Below, piece by piece: positions 1 through 12,400 of a stretch of DNA of 64,000 nt. The notes under the pieces are model-generated. The model was given only the letters and a program-made list of their open reading frames with translations. It did no database searches and was not told where the DNA came from. The DNA is from Bolinopsis microptera (lineage: Eukaryota > Ctenophora > Tentaculata > Lobata > Bolinopsidae): assembly GCF_026151205.1 (NCBI RefSeq), contig NC_087077.1:20361198-20425197 (forward strand), written 5' to 3'. How positions within the stretch are numbered: position 1 is the stretch's first letter; every line of letters begins with the position of its first letter. The translations under genes were made by a program, and so were the position numbers.

Positions 1-439
1 AGCAATATGACTGTTTAAAGGTTTTGAAGTGCGTTTGGGACAGTGATAATGGATAACAGTATCAAATATATCACATATTATATTATCAATTATGCTGTTG
101 ACAAGTTGAATTTCTAATTTTCCTTTCCACACGCGGAGCACGTGGGGCAAATTAAAGAGATGGTTGTCTACAGCTATACTGTATTAATTTAGTATTTTAA
201 TGTAAACAAATTATTGTATTAAATATCAAATTGAAAAACTGATGTAATAAACCAAACAAAGCAAGTTAAGTAAAACCGAGAATCTCAGTAACATTTAATG
301 AGAACTACTACACACTATATAGGCTCTTACTACTTTACTAATTTAGCGCACTGTATACGAACGTTTCTGGTATTTATAAATGTCAGGTGTAAATATATTT
401 CATAGATTATATTTATGGTAAATTATGGCCTTCTTAGAT
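1..439. other. 3' flank of the ECM29 gene, no other gene seen
   Basis: AT-rich sequence downstream of the ECM29 stop codon, which is on the minus strand. It should hold the 3' UTR and polyadenylation site. An ATTAAA on the minus strand lies near 293-298, but I cannot say whether it is used. I see no open reading frame or repeat of note. Confidence 0.5.
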
Positions 440-3400
440 TCAACTGGCCACGAAATGTTTCTCAAGTAAACTCACGATTTCAATACCCTGAGATTTCAAG
501 TTCTGGTTCCCCTCCAAACTCACCTGATCCCTAACATGCAATAACACGTTCTTAACAATCTCAGTGCCCACAACTACTCCTTCAGTTTTACAGGAGTTGA
601 AGATAAGAGCGGTCAGTTTCAGCGCCAGGCTTCTCACAGAGGTGTGTTTAGTGTCGTCCACACATCTCAGCACACCCGGTATTGCTGCCTGGTACACACT
701 CCTCCTCAGCTCCTCCGTGGAGTGTTCTTGGCTCGTGTCCAATGTTTGCAGCACGTGTTGAAGCGAGCACAGCATTGTTATCTGTATCTTCCACGTGCAG
801 ATCCTCATGTTCCCAGCCAGGAACTCGCACAGCTCCACAATCTTATCGGACTTGTTTTGGCAGACCCTCCATCCCACGCCCAACAGTAACACAGCTGACT
901 CCTGAGGAAGGCTCTGTATGGTGAAGGTCTCCGTCTTCTTCCTCTTCTCCTTCTTCTCCTCCCCCTCCTCCTCCTCATCCTCTGGGAGAGGTATCAAGTA
1001 AGCAGAGCATATTTCCCACACCTCCTTCCAACAGTCAGTCACCTCCACCCCTAACAACACGTCCCCCAGAGACCGCATCACCTGACTCACGTACTCGCTG
1101 TCCTTCTTCCTGCACTCCCTCAGGAACACTGACACCACTTTCTCTTCCTCCACCCCCAGATCCGAGACTTTGCTCCGTTTAGGGGAGGTAAGAGTCTTGG
1201 CCAGAGCAGACAAGATGGCTGATTTACCGGGGAATGTTCTGGCAGCAGTAGCAGCGAGCAGCAGGTCCACATTAGGAGGGATCTGTAGAGGAGGATAACT
1301 GGGACCCAGGACGGTAGCTACAGTTCCCAGAGTATCAGCAGCTTGTATCCTGTTAGTCCAGCTGGTGGACTGTAGTGAGAGGGAACAAAGAGAGGAGATA
1401 TCAGAGAGGTAGAGGAGGATAACAGACTGATCACTGACTCCTAGCTCCAACCAAACCATCTCCCACTGTGCTCTCTCCGTCTCCTCCTTACTGTGCTTAC
1501 CAAACAGTGTTATCGGCACTACAGCACTGTGCACTGTTCTCAAAACGTCCGGAGCAGTGTTCGTTATCTTGTTCATCACCATGGCAACCAGCTGTCTTAC
1601 AGTGTCATCTTTCTCCAGATACCAGCCACGGAGCTTATCCAATACGTTATCTACTGTACTGGGCTTAGCGTACCTGAAGTTTTGCGGATAAAATACTCAG
1701 GAGTAACAACAACAAGTTGCAAAGCTGTGACGATATTCCAGATTAAAAGAAGATCAGAATCCCCACTTACTGAATTATATAATAAATCATAAATCAAATC
1801 AAAATATAATGACACAAACATCATCACACATCATCAAAAATATATCTACTAAAGTTTTAAAAATATCTTAAATCTATTGGCCTAAACAACCAAGATAATA
1901 TATAAACAAAAGCTCTAAGAAACAGATAGTAAACAAAGTAAACATTTCTGTCCCCTAATCTTTCTCAAACAAAAGTCATGCAATTTGCATACTTCTCCAT
2001 TTAACTCTATTCTGAGCAATTAACGTTAAATAGTTCAAATCACATAAATTATTTAACGATAATTTTCGGACACTAAGGTCGTGTAGAATCAGTGAGAAAA
2101 GGTTTGACTGCGGTCTTCCACGCCGCCCTTGAAGCTGTAAGGTGTTGACAGCAAAAACAAGCGACGAATAGGCAGGGCCATCTGTAGGCCCACGCAGTAC
2201 ATGTCCGAGCATCCTCCACCGACTACGAGCCACTTTAGCTGACAATGGTTCGCTATTGCAGCGTTTATACAAGTTCTTGTTGGAGATGATGTGAGGGTAT
2301 TTGTAATTCAAAATTGATCGCAGATGACGTCTGTGAGCGATATCTAGTTTTTCCAATACTGATTTAGGGGCAGCCCAGCAAGATGAATTGTACATTAAAA
2401 CGGATACTACCAGAGCCTCATACAACAGAAGCCTCTTACTCAGAGGGATCTTATGGTTCCAAGCTTTCTTGTATTTGTTAAACGCGGCATATCCCAGACA
2501 TATCCTTCTAGAGATGTCCTCCTTACTACAAAGCATGGAGCCAAGCGTGATACTCTTTCTCCAGAGCTCGTTCCCTGCAATTGGCTTACCCTGATCGTCT
2601 TTAGCTCCCTTTTCAGCTAAGTACACATGAGTGAAATCAGTTTTGTCTTCGTTAACGAAGAGATTCCAATCTTTAAGGACTTCTGTTGCAATAGGCAACA
2701 GCTCCCTCAGATTGTCTTCATCTTCATCATTGAAGTCGATATCATCAGCATACTCACTGTCAAGTGGAAGACCAATATCGGTGATAGGTGGGTTAGGCCT
2801 ATTCGTTGCAGTTTCAAGCCTGTTACGGAGGTCACGCAAGGCACCTGCTAAGACAAGTGTGAACAAGCATCCAGACAGACAGTCACCTTGGAATGCACCG
2901 AGAAAACTCTGGAATTCAGCAGACAGTGTACCGTTGATGTTGACTTTGAGCTTGGTGTTGGAAAGCAAAAGTCTTACCAAACGGACTTCGTCATCATCAC
3001 AGCCACACTCAACAAGAAGATCGAGGATGGTAGATCGTCGTATAGTGTCAAAGGCACTAGACATGTCGATCCCCATGCGATGGTATTCCCACCTCTTCCT
3101 CTGGACAACTGATAACATCACACGCTGGCACCATACAATGTCAGCACATGATCTACCCTGCTTGTAAGCACATTGCCATGGACCAGTGAAGGCATTGACT
3201 TTATTCTCAATTCTCTTCAAGGTTGCCATTGAAAGAATCTTTCTAACAGCATTTGAGAGAGTGAGGGGTCGTAGATTCTTCACTGGACCAATGGGCTTAT
3301 TTGGCTTCTGTAAGGGGGTAATGTTTGCCTGTCCAATGGGGTCAAGGTAGGAATTGGTCTCGAAGCTTCTATTGATAATGTCTGCAAAACGTCTGTGTAC

Positions 3401-6400
3401 TAATCCAGTGGAATACTTGAGAAGCTCATTAGGAATCCCATCAGGGCCGTTAGCTCGACCATTTTTGAGACTTCTAGCAGCTGATCCGATTTCTTCACTA
3501 GTGAATGGCTTTACTAGTGGGCGAGGAGGTCCTACAAAAGGTTCTAAAGGTGCTTCATCACGAGTAAGTTGTTGCTCAAGGTACTTAGCAACTACGGCAG
3601 CTTTACCAGTGTCTGTTGCAATATTGCACCCTTGTTCATCATGAACACCAATACTAGAAGGGGCTTTACTTTTAGGTAAGTTCAGGGTTCGAACAGCTTC
3701 AAACATTTTCTTACTATCTGTTGTTGAACTGATGGTATTACAGATAGCATCAGCAGCAGCTGATCGTATGTTAGAAAGTCTCTGTTTGATCTGATTGGTG
3801 AGGCAGTTAATAGATGATCTAAGCGAGGTTCTGTCTAAAGACTGGTTATCATTAAGCTGCTGTCTCAACAAGTAACGCTGGCTAGATAAGTTTTTCACCT
3901 CATCATCGTCGCTGCGATTACGTTTCCTGTGTCTGATGACACCAATTGACGATTTTGCAGCATCCTTTATGGACTCAAGTAAGCCATTCAAGTCTGAATT
4001 TGGATCCAGAGCAGAAACAGTGTTACTTAAGTTATCATCTAAGGATTGACGATATTTCACCTGAATGGTGGGGTTCGAGGTGAGTTCAGAGGTGTTGAAC
4101 TTTAAGGATGACTTGGAGTGGCGTTTATAGCAAAGACAGATGTCCTTAAAATCTACTCTAGTGACAACAAATCTGTGATCAGAGTATGTCAAGGTGCCTG
4201 CATAAGATCTAGAATCTTGTAGCATTGGCTTCGACCTACTTCGACACAGGATGAAATCGATCTGAGAATAGACCGGGATCGTCTTTTTACTATTTCGCCC
4301 GGCACTCCAGTCCTTCCTCCAGCCAGTGTAGGTGGTCGTATGTCGGGCAGGATGATGAAAACCAGTGTTGGAGGCAAAGAGGTCAAATTCTGATAACAAG
4401 TCTAACAAGTTTTCTCCCATATCATTGCGCAAACCCATACCATGTTTACCCATGAAACGACCAAAACCAAAGTCCTTATCTGAAGCAGTCATTTTTCCCA
4501 ACTTTGAATTAAAATCTCCCAAAACAAATATCTCAACATTAGCAGGGACATTTAGAGCGTCCCTAACTTGGCCGTAAAAATTAATCAACAGTTGTTGATC
4601 ATTTTCTGCAAGTTTCTTGTGTGGCCCATATACATTGACCACCCTACATTTGATAAATTTTCCAGATTTTGTAGGGAGTTCTAGGTCCAAAAAGCTTACT
4701 CGATCACTGATACTGTTCCAGCATACCACATAGTCAATAAATCGGGGACTGATAACAAAACCGAGTCCATAGTGCCGGCCATTTTTCTGCTCAAACAATA
4801 ATAGTTTGTATCCGTTGCTAAGACTGCAAGAATCCGGTTTTACAACCTTAGTCTCCTGAATAGCGCAGATATCTATGCCGTACCGTAGACAATCGGTACC
4901 CAGTTGCTCCCGTTTGCTGTGGATGTCGTCTGGATCATCACAAGAACCGAGGCCACGTATGTTAAAGGTTGCGAAGCTGATGAGGAGTGTAGCAAACAGG
5001 GATCGTCCTGCAGCTGAGGTAAACATTACGGAGGGCGATGTTGTCGTCTCTCCGCCGCTGGCGTTACCCATACGGTCCATCTGATGGTAAAATGAATCTA
5101 ATTTACATACTTTCCACTACTATATAAGTTAATAAAGCGTTTCTTAGCAACATGAGGATGACACACAAGATATTCATTGTGCTTCTCTTTATTAGTAGCA
5201 TAATTTAATCCCTCAATCTTTCCTAATAATTCGTCCAAAACATACCGAAAATGAATATCATTTACAGATCCGGTTAAAATAGTCTCTTTTTTGAAAGCCT
5301 CTAATCTTATTTTAAAACTTAACACAGTCCCACAATTCTTGACATCCGAGGGGAGTTTGTTCCAATATGGTCTCACCCTCTCCGGAAGAAAAGAACTGTG
5401 GACTTTCTTCATTTTACTGCTACTTTTACTGCATCTACTGTTTGATACCACATTAAGACCAGATCTGCTCATACTGAACAAACCAGCTCCGTAATTGGCC
5501 AAACCACTTATCATTTTAAAAGATTCAATGAGGTCCCCACGTATTCGCCGCTCTGCCAGCGTTGTCAAATTGAGGATTTCCAGTCGACGACTGTATGGAA
5601 GAGTACCCACCTCGTCAATCAGACGGGTAAACCGCCTCTGGACGCTCTCCAGCTCCAAGATGATCCCCCAACTTCCATGAGCCGCAACTGGACTCCACAA
5701 TTGAACACAATACTCTAAATGGGGTCTTATTAAAGCTTTGTAAATGGATATCATCACAGATTTTTCCCTGATAATCAGATTTCTAACAATCCAACATATC
5801 ATTCTGTTGGCTTTAGATATTGAAGCCTTAATCTGTTCATTCCAAAGCAGAGAGTTATGGGTTATAACTCCCAAGTCTTTTTCCTGTACAGATTCTGCCA
5901 ATGTAACTCCATTAAGAGAATAACTTGATCTTGGGTTATCGTTAACATCTAAATGCATTACTGAACACTTAGTAGGATTAAACTTTAAAAGCCATTTACT
6001 CTCCCACATCTCTAGTTCGTTCAGATCATTAGCTATAGTTTCATGCTCGGAGGCATTAGCTATAAGCTTAAGATCATCAGCAAATATTTTAACTTTACTT
6101 TTAATGTTATCTGGTAAATCATTAATAAATAACACAAATAGTAATGGTCCAAGGACTGATCCCTGGGGAACTCCTGACCATACAATCTTCCACTCTGAAG
6201 TTTCACCTTCTACACACACTCTCATATTTCTATTTGAGATAAAATCTGTAATTACATCTAGAACTTTACCAGTTATCCCTAGACTCTCTAGCTTGTTAAT
6301 CAAGCGATAATGGGGAACAGAATCGAAAGCTTTACTAAAATCAAAATAAAATAAGTCCACAGGAGCACCTTCATCTATTAAATTAAGTATAGTGTCGAAA

Positions 6401-9400
6401 GTCTCCAAAAGATTTGACAAACAAGATTTTCCTTTATATAATAATAATATAAAATACAGATAATATTATTACTAATAATAACCGTATCAGTAGAAAGTAA
6501 GTAGTGTTTAAAAGATACAGATAATATTATTATTAATAATAACCGTATCAGTAGAAAGTAAGTAGTGTTTAAAATACAGATAATATTATTATTAATAATA
6601 ACCGTATCAGTAGAAAGTAAGTAGTGTTATTAATAATAACCGTATCAGTAGAAAGTAAGTAGTGTTATTAATAATAACCGTATCAGTAGAAAGTAAGTAG
6701 TGTTTAAAATACAGATAATATTATTATTAATAATAACCGTATCAGTAGAAAGTAAGTAGTGTTATTAATAATAACCGTATCAGTAGAAAGTAAGTAGTGT
6801 TATTAATAATAACCGTATCAGTAGAAAGTAAGTAGTGTTATTAATAATAACCGTATCAGTAGAAAGTAAGTAGTGTTTAAAATACAGATAATATTATTAC
6901 TAATAATAACCGTATCAGTAGAAAGTAAGTAGTGTTTAAAAGATACAGATAATATTATTATTAATAATAACCGTATCAGTAGAAAGTAAGTAGTGTTTAA
7001 AATACAGATAATATTATTATTAATAATAACCGTATCAGTAGAAAGTAAGTAGTGTTATTAATAATAACCGTATCAGTAGAAAGTAAGTAGTGTTATTAAT
7101 AATAACCGTATCAGTAGAAAGTAAGTAGTGTTTAAAATACAGATAATATTATTATTAATAATAACCGTATCAGTAGAAAGTAAGTAGTGTTATTAATAAT
7201 AACCGTATCAGTAGAAAGTAAGTAGTGTTATTAATAATAACCGTATCAGTAGAAAGTAAGTAGTGTTTAAAATACAGATAATATTATTATTAATAATAAC
7301 CGTATCAGTAGAAAGTAAGTAGTGTTATTAATAATAACCGTATCAGTAGAAAGTAAGTAGTGTTATTAATAATAACCGTATCAGTAGAAAGTAAGTAGTG
7401 TTTAAAATACAGATAATATTATTATTAATAATAACCGTATCAGTAGAAAGTAAGTAGTGTTATTAATAATAACCGTATCAGTAGAAAGTAAGTAGTGTTA
7501 TTAATAATAACCGTATCAGTAGAAAGTAAGTAGTGTTATTAATAATAACCGTATCAGTAGAAAGTAAGTAGTGTTTAAAATACAGATAATATTATTATTA
7601 ATAATAACCGTATCAGTAGAAAGTAAGTAGTGTTTAAAATACAGATAATATTATTATTAATAATAACCGTATCAGTAGAAAGTAAGTAGTGTTATTAATA
7701 ATAACCGTATCAGTAGAAAGTAAGTAGTGTTATTAATAATAACCGTATCAGTAGAAAGTAAGTAGTGTTTAAAATACAGATAATATTATTATTAATAATA
7801 ACCGTATCAGTAGAAAGTAAGTAGTGTTATTAATAATAACCGTATCAGTAGAAAGTAAGTAGTGTTTAAAAGATATTATTATTAATAATAACCGTATCAG
7901 TAGAAAGTAAGTAGTGTTTAAAAGATATTATTATTAATAATAACCGTATCAGTAGAAAGTAAGTAGTGTTTAAAAGATTCCCGCCTCCTGATGTACTCAC
8001 CTAATAAGAACAGCGACAGTAGCAGCACATTTATCTCTGACGGCAGGACTTCTGTCCAGCAAAACAGTAAACATCGCCCCCATCAGCTTGCCAACCCACT
8101 TAGTCAGGTCCTGTAGTCAATGTTCAAGTTAAGCTGGATTTTAGTTTTAAAACTCAGAAATTTGACTGTTTGCTCCGTATTAAAGTTGATCATCATGTTG
8201 GAAAGAAGGGATCTTGACAATAATTAAACTTGCACGAGATGCACTACTACTTACTATCAAATAATGCTTCTCTATTCTCTGATGATAAGCATTATTTGAT
8301 GCGCGGCGCTACCCAGTAGTGCCTGATGCAGCCCAGCAGTGCGCGGCCCAGTTGTGCGCGGCCCAGTAGTGCATGGCCCATTAGTGCGCGGCGCTACCCA
8401 GTAGTGCCTGATGCAGCCCAGTAGCCCGCGGCACGGCCCACTAGTGCATGGCCCAGTAGTGATGCCGCTACTGACCTGTTGTTTGTAGACAGCTAGGAGG
8501 GACACAGTATGGAGTAATGTTATTCTGGGAGTGAGCCCGACAGTGCTCTTAGCGAGGGAGGACACAGTGGGGACCAGTATTTCCAGTTGTGAATCGTCAG
8601 CACACCTTATACATTTATCTATAACAGCGACTAGGGGCGAGCTGATCGCTAATGCTGCACGTGCAGCTTCCAGCTTATCTTTATCCTCCGTACTCCCCGA
8701 CACCTGAAAACGTGTAACTATACAGAATACCTTTGCTAAAAACTGAACATGAAAGATTCTGTTACTAAATACTATAATTATGTTATGTTACTATCGTATA
8801 ATATAGTAAAGTAGTTATAAGTATATAATATAATAATACAATAGACTACTTACCATAGTGGTTACTTGACCAAAAGCTTTGGGTTCAATGTTTGCAGAGG
8901 CAGCAATAAACGCGGGTATGATCACATGTACATGAGGGGAGAGCAGTTTTCCTGCATTCTCACTTATCTTCATTACAGTTACTATGGCAATTGTCTGCAA
9001 TTCTACCAAAGAGGAGGTGATCCCGTTGTCAAGTAGAATAGGAAGGATGGTGGATATTGCACGTGCACCGCGCGCACCGTGCTCAATTTTACACACAGAC
9101 ACGCTAGCTTTACTCAGTACCTCTGCAAATAGTTAGTGTGTATTGTGTCAGTGTAACTGTCAGCAAAACATTTATAAGCGAGCTAAAGTGGAAGGTAAAA
9201 TTGTTCTCTGTTGTCAGGCAGTGGCGTAACGTTACCATGGTTACTGTTGCCAGGGCTGGGGTTACCTGCAGTTTTAGCGGCACTCTTTCTGACGCTATCT
9301 TTGATATCGTCCATTAGTTTTAGAACAAGAAGCCAGAACTCTGGCATCTCAGATAATATCACATCATCGTGTGTTCTGGTTCTTACTAAGTCACCTGCAA

Positions 9401-12400
9401 AGGAAGAAGTTACCATGGTTACATAATGAGAGGGAATCCTTTAGACGCCACCCTGTGACGTAGCCTCGATGGAAGTAGTGCTCTAATAAAGTAATATTAC
9501 CTAGAGCATTAGAACAAGATTCTCTAGTTCTCCACATGCGACTGTGAATATTAGTCTTCAGATCTGCTATTATCTCTTTCAGGTACTTGTCTACTGTCTC
9601 CTTTGGTTTAGACACCATTACACTCCAGATATTACTCATCGACTGCTGCACTTTCAGATTGGGGTCGTACTGGTACCTGGTATAAGATAACTGATAGTTG
9701 CTAATTAACCTTATAGTTAATAAGTAACTTATAGTTGCTAAGTAACTTTATAGTTGCTAAGTAACTTTATAGTTGCTAAGTAACCTTATAGTTGCTAATT
9801 AACCTTATAGTTAATAAGTAACTTATAGTTGCTAAGTAACTTTATAGTTGCTAAGTAACTTTATAGTTGCTAAGTAACCTTATAGTTGCTAAGTAACCTT
9901 ATAGTTACTAAGTAACTTTATAGTTGCTAAGTAACCTTATAGTTGCTCAGTATCGTATAGTTGCTAAGTAACCTAATAGTTGCTAAGTAACCTGTATATC
10001 CTAGGTATGATATTAGCGAGATAAGGTTCCAACTCCTTCCCAGCACACTTCACCAGGTTTCCCACTCCAAACGCCGCTCCAATTCTATCACTCCATATAC
10101 TGCTGTGATTAGACAGGTGCATAAACTGGAGGGAGTCACGTGTTAGGGGAGTCACGTGTTAGGGGAGTCACGTGTTAGGAGAGTCACGTGTTAGGGGAGT
10201 CACGTGTTAAGGGAGTCACGTGTTAAGGGAGTCACGTGTTAAGAAAGTCACGTGTTAAGGGAGTCACGCGTTAGGGGAGTCACGTGTTAGGGGAGTCACG
10301 TGTTAGGAGAGTCACGTGTTAAGAAAGTCACGTGTTAAGGGAGTCACGTGTTAAGGGAGTCACGCGTTAGGGGAGTCACGTGTTAGGGGAGTCACGCGTT
10401 AGGGGAGTCACGTGTTAGGGGAGTCACGTGTTAGGGGAGTCACGTGTTAAGGGAGTCACGTGTTAGGAGTCACGTGTTAAGGGAGTCACGTGTTAGGAGA
10501 GTCACGTGTTAGGAGAGTCACGTGTTAGGAGAGTCACGTGTTAAGGGAGTCACGTGTTAAGGGAGTCACGTGTTAAGGGAGTCACGTGTTAAGGGAGTCA
10601 CGTGTTAGGGGAGCCACGTGTTAGGGGAATTTTGTTTAAATGAATTTTATCCAATTCAATATTTAAACTTGGTGCCAGAAACATTAAATTCTGCAACAGC
10701 AGGAACTTTAATAAGTTAATAGCCCAAAACATCTGTCTAGTAGCTAAACTTTATACTTTTATAGGTTCTTAGGAACTAACCTAGTATATCATCTCTGGTT
10801 GTCATAGGAACTAACCTGGTATATCTTCTCGTGTTGTCATAGGAACTAACCTGGTATATCATCTCTTGTTGTCATAGGAACTAACCTGGTATATCATCTC
10901 TGGTTGTCATAGGAACTAACCTAGTATATCATCTCTTGTTGTCATAGGAACTAACCTAGTATATCATCTCTGGTTGTCATAGGAACTAACCTAGTATATC
11001 ATCTCTGGTTGTCATAGGAACTAACCTGGTATATCATCTCGTGTTGTCATAGGAACTAACCTGGTATATCATCTCTTGTTGTCATAGGAACTAACCTGGT
11101 ATATCATCTCTGGTTGTCATAGGAACTAACCTAGTATATCATCTCTTGTTGTCATAGGAACTAACCTAGTATATCATCTCTGGTTGTCATAGGAACTAAC
11201 CTGGTATATCATCTCTGGTTGTCATAGGAACTAACCTAGTATATCATCTCGTGTTGTCATAGGAACTAACCTGGTATATCATCTCTGGTTGTCATAGGAA
11301 CTAACCTGGTATATCATCTCTGGTTGTCATAGGAACTAACCTAGTATATCATCTCTTGTTGTCATAGGAACTAACCTAGTATATCATCTTTGGTTGTCAT
11401 AGGAACTAACCTGGTATATCATCTCTGGTTGTCATATGAACTAACCTAGTATATCATCTCTGGTTGTCATAGGAACTAACCTGGTATATCTTCTCGTGTT
11501 GTCATAGGAACTAACCTGGTATATCATCTCTTGTTGTCATAGGAACTAACCTGGTATATCATCTCTGGTTGTCATAGGAACTAACCTGGTATATCATCTC
11601 TGGTTGTCATAGGAACTAACCTAGTATATCATCTCTTGTTGTCATAGGAACTAACCTAGTATATCATCTTTGGTTGTCATAGGAACTAACCTGGTATATC
11701 ATCTCTGGTTGTCATAGGAACTAACCTAGTATATCATCTCTGGTTGTCATAGGAACTAACCTGGTATATCTTCTCGTGTTGTCATAGGAACTAACCTGGT
11801 ATATCATCTCTTGTTGTCATAGGAACTAACCTGGTATATCATCTCTGGTTGTCATAGGAACTAACCTGGTATATCATCTCGTGTTGTCATAGGAACTAAC
11901 CTGGTATATCATCTCTTGTTGTCATAGGAACTCAATGAAACGAAAAGTTTTCAATGAAACGAAAAGTTTTATTTTACATTCCTTTAATCATAAATAAAAT
12001 AAGAGCTTAAACCACGAATTAGTTAGCTAGAAGTAAACTTGAGGAAATATTTTTGGTGATTGTATATAATTATTTAAAAAACTTTATTTGGTTGTTAGTA
12101 TTTTAATTATGGTAAGTGGTTGAATTTAGTGAGACAAGGTCAGTTTCTCTATCATCTTAGAAAAATTTCTACTTTACAGTAGGCAATGCTGAGTGGCAGG
12201 AATGAGGGACCAAAACGCTTGGGGCTAACAATGGCCCATTTACAAACCACTTCAGACATGGCAATGATGTCATTTATGCTTAATTCGTCTGAAACTGACC
12301 CTACTGCACTTGTAACATTCTATAAAAATCTCTTCTAAAATAGGTATAAAAATGCATAACACAAAACACACAAACAAAATGTTTATAATCCTTTTATAAT

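Noticed and set aside
2388..5084. Plus-strand ORFs opposite the RTE-like LINE
   Set aside because: Antisense shadows of the intact reverse transcriptase frame.
6436..7978. CRISPR-like array
   Set aside because: Repeats have no unique spacers, the genome is eukaryotic, and the pattern is a composite minisatellite.
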